The notes under the pieces are model-generated. The model had not been told where the DNA came from. It saw only the letters and a list, made by a program, of their open reading frames with translations, and searched no databases. 64,000 bases of DNA from Frigoribacterium sp. JB110 (GTDB taxonomy: Bacteria; Actinomycetota; Actinomycetes; Actinomycetales; Microbacteriaceae): positions 248,001 to 312,000 of the forward strand of contig NZ_FUIA01000025.1 of the NCBI RefSeq assembly GCF_900163665.1, in the 5' to 3' direction. This document shows positions 17,268-25,617 of this stretch, in pieces. A program made the position numbers and the translations under genes. How positions within the stretch are numbered: position 1 is the stretch's first letter; each line of letters begins with the position of its first letter.

Positions 17268-17720
17268 TCAAGCGGTGACGTCGAGGATCCAGGTCACGCC
17301 GAAGCGATCGGTGAGCATGCCGAAGCCGGGGCTCCAGGGCGAGGCGGCGAGCGACTCGATCACCGTCGCGCCGACGGCGAGGGCGCTCCAATAGCGCTGG
17401 ATCTCATCGAGCGTATCGCCGCGCACTGACACGAAGAACGGCCGATCGGTGGCTGTCCTGCCATTCTCGCGGGTCGTCGTGCCTGCATGATCTGCAGATC
17501 CGCCCGTCTGGCCCGGGATGTCGTATGCCATCACGCGGAAGCCGGAAGACGAGGCGAGCACGCCGAAGACGAGCCCGTTTGCGCCGGGTGCATCGGATGG
17601 CATGCCGACGTCGGCGTACGACGAGGCGATGATGTCGCCCCCGAATACCGCCTGGTAGAACTCGAGCGCCGTACGGGCGTCGCCGCGGAAGTTGAGGTGC
17701 GTCGTGGTCGTGATGCTCAT
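17268..17720 (-). CDS. PhnB-like VOC family protein
   Basis: Cassette D. The 150-residue vicinal-oxygen-chelate protein shows THLNFRGDARTALEFYQAVFGG at the N-terminus and the C-terminal SPWSPGFGMLTDRFGVTWILDV typical of the PhnB/3-demethylubiquinone-methyltransferase-like group. Function is usually unknown; some relatives give resistance to thiol-reactive or antibiotic compounds. AAGGAG precedes the ATG. It is divergent from the WYL regulator with about 100 bp between starts, so it is the likely target of that regulator. Confidence 0.9.
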   Translation of the reverse strand: MSITTTTHLNFRGDARTALEFYQAVFGGDIIASSYADVGMPSDAPGANGLVFGVLASSSGFRVMAYDIPGQTGGSADHAGTTTRENGRTATDRPFFVSVRGDTLDEIQRYWSALAVGATVIESLAASPWSPGFGMLTDRFGVTWILDVTA

Positions 17721-17783
17721 GGTCAGCTCCTTGAAAGGGTTCTGTCGGGTACCTCCCGACGTGAGATCACACTGCCGACCATT

Positions 17784-17802
17784 AAGGCCAGATCTTGGCC
17801 GT
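17784..17802. promoter_or_regulatory. Near-palindrome in the VOC/WYL divergent promoter
   Basis: AAGGCCAGATCTTGGCC is an imperfect dyad (GGCC...GGCC around AGATCT) in the centre of the divergent intergenic region. It is a candidate binding site for the WYL regulator. Confidence 0.35.
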
Positions 17803-17823
17803 AATTCGAGTTATCGTGACGGC

Positions 17824-18798
17824 ATGACCGAACCGGCATCCCGACTGCTGCAATTGCTTTCGCTGCTGCAGGTACGCCGCGACTGGCCAGGGCTCGAACT
17901 CGCCGAGCGGCTCGAGATAAGCAGTCGCACCGTGCGTCGCGACATCGAACGGCTGCGCGAACTGGGATACCGGATCGGCGCGCTCACCGGGCCCGACGGC
18001 GGCTACCGTCTCGAAGCAGGAGCCGACCTACCGCCGCTGCTCTTCGATGACGATCAGGCGGTTGCCCTGGCGATCGCCCTTGAGACCAGCATCTTCCCGG
18101 GCAGCGGCATCGAAGAGGGCGCGGTGCGGGCGCTCACCACGCTGCGCCAGGTGCTGCCGAACCGCCTGCGGCACAGACTCGACGGTATGCCGGTCACCAC
18201 GCTCCCGGCAGGCCCCGGCGATGCCCGCCCGCCCGCTGTGTCCTCCGAGGCGCTCGTCGAGCTGTCGGCGGCGATTCGCGACCGACGGGTCCTCCGCTTG
18301 GACTACCAACGGCCTGGCGGTGAAGTCTCGCGACATCGCGTCGAACCCCACGGCCTCGTCACCACGGGTGGGCGCTGGTACCTGCTCGCGTGGGATCTCG
18401 AACGCGACGACTGGCGCATTTTGCGCGTGGATCGCCTCACGCCGCGCCCTCCGCACGGGGCACGCTTCACTCCGCGCACCGTGCCCGGCGGATCCGTCGC
18501 CGCCTTCGTCTCCGCGCGATTCAAGGGATCCGACCGCGAAGATCGTTGGCCCTGCGAAGGATCGGTGATCATCGATCTGCCCGCGCGCGACGTTCGCCCC
18601 TTCGCGGGGGATGGGTCCGTCGAGGATCTCGGCGACGACCGGTGTCGCCTGCGAGCCGGATCCTGGTCGTGGAGCGCGCTCGCCGCCGCATTCCTGCGGT
18701 TCGATGCCGACATCGACGGCGTTGATCCTCCTTCTCTCGCCGAGGCATTCGGCGATCTCGCTCGACGCGCGGCGCGGGCTCGTAGAGTGGGCGCATGA
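17824..18798 (+). CDS. WYL-domain HTH regulator (YafY/DeoR type)
   Basis: Cassette D. The 324-residue protein has an N-terminal winged helix (LLQLLSLLQVRRDWPGLELAERLEISSRTVRRDIERL), a central WYL domain (GGRWYLLAWDLERDDWRILRVDRL) and a C-terminal WCX-like part. Such regulators sense DNA or nucleotide-like ligands or metabolites and often control a neighbouring VOC gene in actinobacteria. The ATG chosen lies just after the divergent intergenic region; the frame extends upstream but into the VOC promoter. R5 starts 26 bp after the stop. Confidence 0.93.
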   Translation: MTEPASRLLQLLSLLQVRRDWPGLELAERLEISSRTVRRDIERLRELGYRIGALTGPDGGYRLEAGADLPPLLFDDDQAVALAIALETSIFPGSGIEEGAVRALTTLRQVLPNRLRHRLDGMPVTTLPAGPGDARPPAVSSEALVELSAAIRDRRVLRLDYQRPGGEVSRHRVEPHGLVTTGGRWYLLAWDLERDDWRILRVDRLTPRPPHGARFTPRTVPGGSVAAFVSARFKGSDREDRWPCEGSVIIDLPARDVRPFAGDGSVEDLGDDRCRLRAGSWSWSALAAAFLRFDADIDGVDPPSLAEAFGDLARRAARARRVGA

Positions 18799-18823
18799 TG
18801 ACATGCGCGCGGACCTCACCGCA

Positions 18824-18871
18824 GAGGTTGGTCTGTGCTGGAACTTGGTGGAGTTCCGGTTCAACGTATAG
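18824..18871 (+). repeat. R5: array repeat
   Basis: GAGGTTGGTCTGTGCTGGAA is followed by CTTGGTGGAGTTCCGGTTCA and ACGTATAG. GGAACTTGGTGGAGTTCC is a hairpin. The frame encodes NLVEFRFNV and stop. Close to the consensus over its full length. Confidence 0.95.
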
Positions 18872-18925
18872 AGCGAAGCTTGTTTCTCGTTATTCATACG
18901 TCCGTCATGACGCGCCTGCCGGGCG

Positions 18926-19450
18926 CTATCGCAGCCTGCGGCTCATGTAGAGCGCAGTGTCGTTGCCGGGGCGATCTCCATACAGCGTTTGATCAAGGCC
19001 TACAATGCGGAACCCCATGCTTTCGTAGGCGCGGATCGCCGGTACGTTGTCCACCTGTGTCTCAAGCCAGACATGTTGCGCGTCTGCAGATTCGGGCGCG
19101 TTGAACAACGTGTTGAGAAGTGCTCGTCCGATGCCCTGCCCACGCATCTGTGAGTCCACGTACATGTGAAGGAGGCAGAGCCGTCGGTTCCAGGAACTGA
19201 GGGTATACGCAGCGAATCCGCAGACCCGATCGTTGTGCGTCGCCAGATATGCACAGTCCCACCCCGGAGGATCTTCCGCCAAGTGCTGAGCCAGATCGTG
19301 TCGCTTGACGGTGGGGACGGCCAGCGTCATCTCTTGCCAGGTGAACGAACCGTTGTGGAATTCAACGTCTGCGTACGTCGTGAGCGGCGTTGCTGTATCA
19401 AGGTCGATGACTGCTTCACGGTCGGTGCTGTCGTACGTCCTCACCTTCAT
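18926..19450 (-). CDS. GNAT family N-acetyltransferase
   Basis: Cassette E (single gene). The 174-residue enzyme has the acetyl-CoA loop RGQGIGRALL and the C-terminal NVPAIRAYESMGFRIVG; family members acetylate amines of antibiotics, proteins or small molecules. The N-terminal layout (ADVEFHNGSFTWQE) recalls streptothricin-acetyltransferase-like proteins, but that is a weak hint. It is transcribed toward R5 and fills nearly the whole 0.76-kb cassette. Confidence 0.9.
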   Translation of the reverse strand: MKVRTYDSTDREAVIDLDTATPLTTYADVEFHNGSFTWQEMTLAVPTVKRHDLAQHLAEDPPGWDCAYLATHNDRVCGFAAYTLSSWNRRLCLLHMYVDSQMRGQGIGRALLNTLFNAPESADAQHVWLETQVDNVPAIRAYESMGFRIVGLDQTLYGDRPGNDTALYMSRRLR

Positions 19451-19628
19451 ATTGAAGAGTCTAAGCAGATGAGTCGGCGGGCCGAATCGGGAGGCACAGT
19501 GGCTGGCGTCGTTGGTCGAGGACCCCTTCGCGGAACAGTGCCCCTCAGGTCGTGATGTTCTCGGGTGCACAAACTTGTCCGTCGTTCTCGCCGGTGCTGG
19601 CGTGAGCGAGCCCAGCGTGGATCACACA

Positions 19629-19674
19629 TGGCTCTCCGTGCCGGAACGCGGTGGAGTTCCGGTTCAACGTCCAG
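19629..19674 (+). repeat. R6: array repeat
   Basis: GGCTCTCCGTGCCGGAACGC followed by GGTGGAGTTCCGGTTCAACG and TCCAG. CCGGAAC and GTTCCGG pair across an 8-nt loop. It encodes NAVEFRFNVQ. Closes cassette E. Confidence 0.95.
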
Positions 19675-19862
19675 TTCCGGCTGGCCTTCCCGCGACACTT
19701 CACGCTCGCCACGGATGGCGGTCAGGGGAAGATGGTCGCGGGTCCTGCGATGAGCGCGGCGTGGTCGAGGGGTTCGACTTCGATGCGGCTGGTGCGGCCC
19801 ATCTCAGCGCCCTGCAGGACGGTGAAGCGGTCTCCGGCGGCGGCTCGCCCGAGTGCTCTCAG

Positions 19863-20140
19863 TTAGTCGGCGAAGGCCGCGGCGGCCGAGCCCATGGCAG
19901 GGTCTTCCACCACTCCGCCCCACGGGAAGGGGTTGCGAGAGCGCCATTGGTTCGCTCCGTCGGGGGCGATGAGCTGGATGTGAACCAGTTCTGCGCGCGG
20001 CAGAGGGTGCGCAGTCCGTCGAAGTCATAGTCGAGGTCGGCGAGCCGCTCCACGACTCGGGTGACGAGGACCGGGTGGTGGTTGCCACCGAACGCGACCG
20101 CTGGTGGGTAATCGGGGCGCAGGTCTTCGCGGGACCAGCC
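19863..20140 (-). pseudogene. PhzF-family remnant with frameshift
   Basis: Cassette F. Minus-strand similarity to the C-terminal half of PhzF/epimerase-like proteins: LGWSREDLRPDYPPAVAFGG, then YDFDGLRTLC, and in another frame VHIQLIAPDGANQWRSRNPF and GGVVEDPAMGSAAAAFAD with a stop at 19863. The frame changes near 20000, and the N-terminal half is not present in a convincing frame before the AraC-type gene begins at 20293. It is a decayed gene. Confidence 0.6.
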
Positions 20141-20292
20141 CAGGTGCTGCAGGAGGGGGCGAGCAGCCCTGCACCGATCGGTGAGCTGAATACCTCCGCG
20201 CTCTGGAACGCACCGAGCGTGCGTTCTTCCTCGTGCCTGGCGGAGGCGTGGATCGCCCCGACTCGCGTGCGACGACCGCCGACTTCGCGGCG

Positions 20293-21255
20293 TCACTGCT
20301 TCGGCGAATGCTGGAACGTCCGTCGGTAGACGGTCGGCGCGACGTCCATGGCCGCGTGGAAGTGTCGGCGCAGCGACGCGCCCGTGGCGAAGCCGACCTC
20401 CTCGGCGATCCGGTCGATGGGGAGGTCGGTGCTCTCCAGCAGATGTCGGGCCCGGGCCACTCGCTGCCCGATGACCCACGCACCGGGGCTCACACCGACC
20501 TCCGCGGTGAACCGGCGCGAGAAGGTCCGAGGGCTCATCCCCGCCCGGCGAGCGAGGGTCGCGAGGTCGAGGGTGTCTCGGAGGTGCTCGAGGGCCCAGC
20601 TGCGCGCGGGCGCGGTGCCGGCGTTGCCGGTGTCCGGGACAGGCTGCTCGACGTACTGCGCCTGCCCGCCGTCGCGGAACGGCGGGACGATGCATCGGCG
20701 CGCCACCGCGGCGGCGATCTCGCTGCCGTGGTCCGTGCGGACCAGGTGGAGGCATGCGTCCACGCCGGAGGCGGCGCCTGCCGAGGTGAGGATCCGTCCT
20801 TCGTCGACGAAGAGAACGCCGGGGTCGAGCTCGACCCGCGGGAACCGTCGTCGGAAGCGGTCGGCGAGGTTCCAGTGGGTGGTCGCCCGACGGCCGTCCA
20901 GCATCCCCGTCGCAGCCAGGATGAACGCACCCGTGCAGATCGAGACGACGCGTGCCTGGGCGGGGATGCGGTCCAGGGCTCCGGCGACGACGTCCGGGAG
21001 CTCCTCGGGGATGTTCGGCGGTGCGATCGAGGTGATCACCACGATGTCGGCCGTCTCCAGGAGCTCGGGACCGTGCGGGACGTCGATGGTGAAGTCCGAG
21101 GCGGTGCGGACAGGGCGGCCGTCGGCGCTGCAGGTCGAGACTTCGTACAGTCCGTCAGTCGCCTCGAGGATGCGGCTGGGGATGCCGAGCTCGAACGGGT
21201 AGACGCCCTCGAGCGCGAGCACCGCCACCTGCTGGATCTTCCCCGAAGAGATCAT
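20293..21255 (-). CDS. GlxA-type regulator: DJ-1/PfpI domain plus AraC HTH
   Basis: Cassette F. The 320-residue regulator has a DJ-1/PfpI-like N-terminal domain (QVAVLALEGVYPFELGIPSR; CTGAFILAATGMLDGRRATTHW around the nucleophile elbow) and a C-terminal AraC/XylS DNA-binding pair (LATLARRAGMSPRTFSRRF; EEVGFATGASLRRHFH). It is divergent from the quinone oxidoreductase with 69 bp between starts and is probably its activator. Confidence 0.94.
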   Translation of the reverse strand: MISSGKIQQVAVLALEGVYPFELGIPSRILEATDGLYEVSTCSADGRPVRTASDFTIDVPHGPELLETADIVVITSIAPPNIPEELPDVVAGALDRIPAQARVVSICTGAFILAATGMLDGRRATTHWNLADRFRRRFPRVELDPGVLFVDEGRILTSAGAASGVDACLHLVRTDHGSEIAAAVARRCIVPPFRDGGQAQYVEQPVPDTGNAGTAPARSWALEHLRDTLDLATLARRAGMSPRTFSRRFTAEVGVSPGAWVIGQRVARARHLLESTDLPIDRIAEEVGFATGASLRRHFHAAMDVAPTVYRRTFQHSPKQ

Positions 21256-21324
21256 GGCGCGATCGTATCGAACGATGACCTTCTTGCCATGTTGGACGCG
21301 CGCCGGACCCGGCAGGCTGGGAGT

Positions 21325-22275
21325 ATGACCACGTCACAGACCATGCGAGCCGTCACGCAGCATTCCCTGGGAGGCCCGGAGGTCCTCGAGATCGTCGAGG
21401 TGCCACGTCCCGAGCCCCGTCCGAACGAGGTCCTCGTGCGGGTGCACGCGGCGAGCCTGAACCCCACCGATTGGAAGCATCGTGCGAACGGCGGATTCCT
21501 CGGTGCACCGCCCTTCGTTCTGGGCTGGGATCTCTCCGGCGTCGTGGAGGCCGTGGGCGTCGGGGTCACCCGCTTCCGGCCGGGGGACGAGGTGTTCGGC
21601 ATGCTCCCGTACCCGTTCGGGCACGCCGCCCACGCCGAGTATGTCGCGGCTCCCGCACGGGTCTTCGCGAGGAAGCCCGAAACGCTCGACCACGTCCAGG
21701 CGGCGGCCCTGCCGCTGGTGTCGCTGACGGCGTGGCAGGCACTGGTCGAGAATGCCGACCTCGGACCCGGGCAGCGCGTGCTGATCCACGCCGCCGCCGG
21801 CGGGGTGGGGCACGTGGCCGTGCAGTTGGCGAAGGCCCGCGGCGCGCATGTGATCGGCACCGCGAGCGGCGCGAAGCACGACGTCCTGCGCGAGCTGGGC
21901 GTCGACGAGGCGATCGACTACACGAGCCAGGACGTCTCCGAGGTCGTAGAGGGGGTCGACGTCGTGCTGGACACGATCGGCGGCGAGACCTCGACCCGCT
22001 CCCTGCGCACCCTCCGGCCGGGAGGGATCGTCGTCTCGATCCTCCCCATCGGCTCCGAGGACTTCTTCCACGAAGCGGAGCGGCTCGGCGTCCGCGCGGC
22101 GAGGATGCTCGTCGACTCCTCGCGCGCCGACCTGCAGTCAATCGCGAAGCTCGTCGACGACGGGCTGATGCGGCCGATGATCGCCGAGACGGTCCCGCTC
22201 GAGAGAATCGCCGACGGGCATCGTCTCGGCGACACCGGCCGCACCACGGGCAAGATCGTCGTCACCATGGTGTGA
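21325..22275 (+). CDS. NADPH:quinone oxidoreductase-like MDR enzyme
   Basis: Cassette F. The 316-residue medium-chain dehydrogenase has the GroES-like N-terminus (GGPEVLEIVEVPRPEPRPNE) and the nucleotide-binding AAAGGVGHVAVQLAKARG. It lacks the zinc ligands of true alcohol dehydrogenases, so a zeta-crystallin-like quinone reductase is the best call. Its divergent partner is a GlxA-type regulator. The segment between its stop and R7 (22276-22426) shows nothing. Confidence 0.93.
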   Translation: MTTSQTMRAVTQHSLGGPEVLEIVEVPRPEPRPNEVLVRVHAASLNPTDWKHRANGGFLGAPPFVLGWDLSGVVEAVGVGVTRFRPGDEVFGMLPYPFGHAAHAEYVAAPARVFARKPETLDHVQAAALPLVSLTAWQALVENADLGPGQRVLIHAAAGGVGHVAVQLAKARGAHVIGTASGAKHDVLRELGVDEAIDYTSQDVSEVVEGVDVVLDTIGGETSTRSLRTLRPGGIVVSILPIGSEDFFHEAERLGVRAARMLVDSSRADLQSIAKLVDDGLMRPMIAETVPLERIADGHRLGDTGRTTGKIVVTMV

Positions 22276-22426
22276 GGAGGCGGCCGCCGGCCAGGCCTCA
22301 GTGAGAGGTCGGCGCAGGGTGCTCGAGCAGACCGTGCATCCTCGTCACTGAAGAACCTCGTCGCTAAACCCCACGTGGACTGTGAGCACGTAGAGGCGCA
22401 CAAAGAGCGGGTTGCCTGAGCCCAGC

Positions 22427-22470
22427 GGTCTCTCCATCGCGATGCCGTGGAGTTCGGGTTCAATATGCAG
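22427..22470 (+). repeat. R7: degenerate array repeat
   Basis: GGTCTCTCCATCGCGATGCC followed by GTGGAGTTCGGGTTCAATAT and GCAG. It encodes AVEFGFNMQ. The core has 3 changes and the GGAAC half-arm is lost. Closes cassette F. Confidence 0.8.
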
Positions 22471-22484
22471 TCAGCGTCGGGGCT

Positions 22485-22832
22485 TCAGTTCGAATGCATG
22501 CCGACATTGATCACGTTTCCTGATCCATCGCGATAGAAGAATCGCGTGACTCCCCATTGCTCCGCTGTAAGCGGGTGTACGATCTCGACGCCTGATGTGA
22601 CAGCGCGGTCGTAAGCGTCGTTGACGTCGTCGACGAAGACGGAGACATCGGGGTTCTCAGGAGCCGTGGCATCTGCCGCGACGATGCTCAACTGATGGCC
22701 TTCGGAATCGGCCAGAGTGACGATCCAGCCGTGGTCCATCACCACCTCGAGTCCTAGGGTCGTGACGTGCTCTTCTACCGTTCGGCGGAGGTCTGAGGCA
22801 CTCAGGTCGGGGACGATCCGTTCGATGATCAT
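22485..22832 (-). CDS. VOC family protein (glyoxalase/bleomycin-resistance type)
   Basis: Cassette G (single gene, about 0.4 kb). The 115-residue protein has the small VOC layout: a beta strand with IVTLADSEGHQLSIVA, then VSVFVDDVNDAYDRAVTSG and the C-terminal TRFFYRDGSGNVINVG. AAGGAAG precedes the ATG. The stop lies 15 bp from R7 and the start 38 bp from R8, so the cassette consists of little but this gene and its promoter must lie within or beside R8. Confidence 0.9.
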   Translation of the reverse strand: MIIERIVPDLSASDLRRTVEEHVTTLGLEVVMDHGWIVTLADSEGHQLSIVAADATAPENPDVSVFVDDVNDAYDRAVTSGVEIVHPLTAEQWGVTRFFYRDGSGNVINVGMHSN

Positions 22833-22869
22833 GACAGCATCTTCCTTGGGCACGGGGCCTCGACCAAGA

Positions 22870-22915
22870 GGTTGGTCCATGCCGGAACTCGGTCGAGTTC
22901 CGGTTCAATGTGTAG
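22870..22915 (+). repeat. R8: array repeat
   Basis: GGTTGGTCCATGCCGGAACT then CGGTCGAGTTCCGGTTCAAT and GTGTAG. CCGGAACTC and GAGTTCCGG form a perfect 9-bp hairpin. It encodes NSVEFRFNV and stop. Closes cassette G. Confidence 0.95.
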
Positions 22916-22930
22916 TGCCAGATGCGCTGG

Positions 22931-23509
22931 CTATGCGCTGATCTCGTGAGACGCGAGCACGTCATATCGCAGCTGGACCATGCCATTGTCGAATCTCTGT
23001 TCATGCTGCAGGTCCAGATCGAGTCGGTGATCCGGCAGGAACCGTAGTCCGTCGCCGACGACGACGGGGCACAAGAGCACGTCGATCCGGTCGACAAGAC
23101 CGTGTCGAATCGCGTGTGTTGCCACAGTTGGTCCGTCGATCGTCACGTTTCCTTGCGCGTCAGCCTTCATCTGCGTGACCTCTTCCGGGTCGAACCGTGT
23201 GCGCAGCTGCGTATGCGATGTGTCGACTGCTTCGAGAGTGCGGGAGAAGACCACCTTGTCCGCTCTTTGCCAGATCTGTGCGAACTCTGTGGACTGCGGC
23301 GACTGCTCGATCACTTCGGGGTTCGTCTCCCAGACAGCCATCGTCTGGTACATCCGACGACCGAGCAGATAGGTGGAGACCCTCGAGTGCTCGTCGTTGA
23401 TTGCGGCAAGAACCTGCTCGTCAGGCCTGGCCCACGAGGCGAACTCGCCCGCGGCGTCTGCGACAAAGCCATCAAGCGACACCTGCATGGAGTACACCAA
23501 CGTGCCCAT
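22931..23509 (-). CDS. RibD C-terminal/dihydrofolate-reductase-like protein
   Basis: Cassette H. The 192-residue protein has the reductase fold of the RibD C-terminal domain: VYSMQVSLDGFVAD at the N-terminus, TYLLGRRMYQTMAVW, and LVDRIDVLLCPVVVGDGLRFL. These stand-alone proteins are NADPH-dependent reductases of unknown substrate, common in accessory DNA. GAGGAGAGTT precedes the ATG. Its stop is 15 bp from R8. It is divergent from an HxlR regulator with only 58 bp between the starts. Confidence 0.92.
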   Translation of the reverse strand: MGTLVYSMQVSLDGFVADAAGEFASWARPDEQVLAAINDEHSRVSTYLLGRRMYQTMAVWETNPEVIEQSPQSTEFAQIWQRADKVVFSRTLEAVDTSHTQLRTRFDPEEVTQMKADAQGNVTIDGPTVATHAIRHGLVDRIDVLLCPVVVGDGLRFLPDHRLDLDLQHEQRFDNGMVQLRYDVLASHEISA

Positions 23510-23520
23510 AACTCTCCTCA

Positions 23521-23545
23521 AACTGATTGCGAAACAGGATCAGTT
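23521..23545. promoter_or_regulatory. Inverted repeat in the RibD/HxlR divergent promoter
   Basis: AACTGAT (23521-23527) and ATCAGTT (23539-23545) flank an 11-nt spacer in the 58-bp intergenic region. It is the likely HxlR operator. TAGACT at 23556-23561 is a candidate -10 element for a leaderless hxlR-type transcript starting at the GTG. Confidence 0.65.
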
Positions 23546-23567
23546 AAAGGCTACGTAGACTGATCGC

Positions 23568-24092
23568 GTGTTGCAACCAGATGGCGTGGAGATGCTGCAG
23601 GTCGGACAAGGCCGATCCGGATGCCCGATCAACATGACGGTCGAAGTGCTCGGCGACCGCTGGAGTCTCGTTGTGCTGCGCGACATCATGTTCGGCGACC
23701 GCCGGCGTTTTCGAGAGTTGCTGCATCATTCCGAGGAGCGGATTGCCTCCAATGTGCTGGCGAGCAGGCTCAAGCGTATGTCGGACGTCGGCCTGCTCGC
23801 GCGACATGGCGATCCGACTCATCGCCAGAAGGTCGAGTACCGCCTCACTGAACCCGCAATTCAGCTGGTGCCGGTGATGGCGCAACTCGGTGACTGGGGC
23901 GCCCGCTGGCTGCCCACCGCTGCGGAGCTGGCCGTCCGCGCGGAATTGCTGGCAGACGGCGGACCTCAACTCTGGTCGCGTTTCATGAGCGAGCTTCGGG
24001 AGGTGCATCTGCGTGGCGGCGTCTTTCCCGAGGATGGCGTCCTGGCTGAGCTGACTGCCGCGTACGAGCGCGTCGCATCAGCGCACGGGTAG
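23568..24092 (+). CDS. HxlR family winged-helix regulator
   Basis: Cassette H. The 174-residue protein has the HxlR signature near its N-terminus: GCPINMTVEVLGDRWSLVV, then RFRELLHHSEERIASNVLASRL and YRLTEPA. HxlR proteins sense aldehydes, quinones or disulfide stress. The unusual N-terminal extension carries a C-terminal dimerisation part as well. It reads from a GTG with no Shine-Dalgarno, preceded by TAGACT, which resembles the leaderless layout of ychF. Its operator probably also controls the divergent RibD-like reductase. Confidence 0.92.
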   Translation: MLQPDGVEMLQVGQGRSGCPINMTVEVLGDRWSLVVLRDIMFGDRRRFRELLHHSEERIASNVLASRLKRMSDVGLLARHGDPTHRQKVEYRLTEPAIQLVPVMAQLGDWGARWLPTAAELAVRAELLADGGPQLWSRFMSELREVHLRGGVFPEDGVLAELTAAYERVASAHG

Positions 24093-24111
24093 TCGGCGCA
24101 GGTGGCGGCCG

Positions 24112-24160
24112 CAGGTGTCTCTGCATGCCGGAACTCGGTGGAGTTCCGCTCAACCTGTGA
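24112..24160 (+). repeat. R9: array repeat with 1-nt deletion in the core
   Basis: AGGTGTCTCTGCATGCCGGA followed by ACTCGGTGGAGTTCCGCTCA and ACCTGTGA. GGAACTC and GAGTTCC pair perfectly. One base is missing after TTCCG, so the frame reads VEFRST and not VEFRFNV. Closes cassette H. Confidence 0.9.
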
Positions 24161-24297
24161 AACGAGCACTTCCGCGGTGCCCGATGAGCGCGCTACGCTG
24201 AACTCAGCGTCGCGTGTCGGTGGCAGTCCGTGTCAGGCATGGAGGCGTGGGACCCGGAAGAGGTGGGCGATGATGACGCCCCTCCCTCCGCCCTCAC

Positions 24298-24768
24298 GTG
24301 ACTGAGGGTGAGAAGACCAGGCTGGTGGCCTGGAGCGATGAACTGCGTCACGTGCACGCGCGCTTGCGCGAGGCGCTGGTGATGACACAAGAGGCGGTTG
24401 CTCGTGGCGATCCCGAGGCTGCGGCGAGCCGTGATCTGCTGTTGTTCTGCCACGGTTTCTGCAGTGCGCTCACGGGGCATCACGTGGGTGAGGACCGGGA
24501 CTTGTTCCCAGCTATCGCAGCTGAGCATCCCGAGCTGCGCGAGACGTTGCGCAAGTTGAAACAGGATCACTCGATGATCTCGCACCTAGTGAGCGGGTTG
24601 CAGGCCGTCGTCGAAGCGAGATCGTCGCCCGAGGAGCTGCTGAAGCACCTTGAAGGCATCGCGGCGATCATGGAGAGCCACTTCCGATACGAAGAGCGGC
24701 AGCTGCTCGTCGTGCATGAGACGCTCGCGCTCGATGCCGATCCTCAGTGCGTGCTGGGGCCGCTCTGA
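24298..24768 (+). CDS. Hemerythrin HHE-domain protein
   Basis: Cassette I. The 156-residue four-helix protein has the histidine pattern of hemerythrin cation-binding domains: HVHARL near 18, FCHGFCSALTGHHVGED, QDHSMI and SHFRYEERQL. Members bind a di-iron centre and act in oxygen or NO sensing or iron handling. The start is a GTG. It is the only intact gene of the cassette; 24161-24297 shows no other gene. Confidence 0.88.
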   Translation: MTEGEKTRLVAWSDELRHVHARLREALVMTQEAVARGDPEAAASRDLLLFCHGFCSALTGHHVGEDRDLFPAIAAEHPELRETLRKLKQDHSMISHLVSGLQAVVEARSSPEELLKHLEGIAAIMESHFRYEERQLLVVHETLALDADPQCVLGPL

Positions 24769-24829
24769 AAGGTTGCCGACCGCGACGACGACCCCGCTGA
24801 TGACCACAAGCGCTGCGGATGGGACTGCG

Positions 24830-24984
24830 GCGGCGTGGTAGTGGTGGTCATCCCACCCGGTGCTGGCACCCGCATAAGGGCAGCAGAGATCCGAGGACGG
24901 CTCATCCGCAACTACCTCGAGGCCGTCGGCGGCAGAGTTGCCCTACAGTACGTGATGAGTGACCAGCGCATGCAGGTCGCCTGA
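24830..24984 (+). pseudogene. Remnant with IRNYLEAVGG motif
   Basis: An open reading of about 50 codons (VVVIPPGAGTRIRAAEI then RGRLIRNYLEAVGGRVALQY) ends with a TGA just before R10. The IR.YLE.VGG stretch is shared with the short frame at 14383 in cassette C. It looks like the end of a lost regulator gene. Confidence 0.3.
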
Positions 24985-24990
24985 CGGCAC

Positions 24991-25036
24991 ACGTTATTCG
25001 GCTACGAAACGTGGTGGAGTTCCGCTTCAACGTCCA
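24991..25036 (+). repeat. R10: array repeat
   Basis: ACGTTATTCGGCTACGAAAC followed by GTGGTGGAGTTCCGCTTCAA and CGTCCAG. The left half-arm is GAAAC rather than GGAAC, so the hairpin is imperfect. It encodes [10 protein letters not shown]. Closes cassette I. Confidence 0.9.
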
Positions 25037-25072
25037 GGCAGCAGAAGAAGAAGTGATGGAATCGGAGGACCG

Positions 25073-25474
25073 ATGAGAAGTAGCGATCTGCTTGTGGTCT
25101 ATCGCGACTACTTGGCCTGCTTGAACGAACGGCGATGGGACGAACTCGGACGATTCGTCGCCGATGAGGTCATTCACAACGGCAAACGGATCGGTCTCAC
25201 CGGCTATCGGGCAATGCTGGAGGCGGATACCGCGGCGATACCCGACCTCGAGTTCATTCCGGAGATTCTGCTCGCGGACGGCCATGTTGTGTCCTGCAGG
25301 CTCTTCTTTCAGTGCACTCCACAGCAAGCGTTTCTGGGTTTCGAACCGACAGGCGGGCGAGTTTCTTTTCCGGAGCACGTCTTCTACAGGTTCGACAATC
25401 GGCAGATCGTCGAGGTCTGGTCGGTGATCGACAAGGCGGCCATTGGCGAGCAGTTGTCCAAGGAGCCCTGCTAA
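25073..25474 (+). CDS. SnoaL-like ester cyclase family protein
   Basis: Cassette J. The 133-residue NTF2-fold protein has the SnoaL-type pattern: VYRDYLACLNERRWDELGRFVADEVIHNG, GYRAMLEADTAAIPDLEF and a C-terminal HVFYRFDNRQIVEVWSVID. Relatives are polyketide cyclases or proteins of unknown role found with stress regulators. The ATG follows CGGAGGACCG and lies 37 bp after R10, so its promoter must overlap the repeat or the upstream cassette. Confidence 0.9.
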   Translation: MRSSDLLVVYRDYLACLNERRWDELGRFVADEVIHNGKRIGLTGYRAMLEADTAAIPDLEFIPEILLADGHVVSCRLFFQCTPQQAFLGFEPTGGRVSFPEHVFYRFDNRQIVEVWSVIDKAAIGEQLSKEPC

Positions 25475-25617
25475 GAAGGACGCATGGGTGCACGGGGCGT
25501 GGGGCCGTTCGAGAACGACGGAGCCGCTGATCTGATTGCTGGCATCCGTCACGCCGACAAGCTATCTGTCTCGATCGGAGTTCCGCCGCGTCGCATGAAC
25601 GAGATGAGAGCCTTGCT

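Noticed and set aside
19345..19375. GTTGTGGAATTCAACGTCTGCG looks like another array repeat (split here for reading: GTTGTGGAATTC, AACGTCTGCG)
   Set aside because: It lies inside the GNAT coding region on the other strand, where it encodes conserved residues (ADVEFHNG). The likeness is limited to the short core and lacks the left arm.
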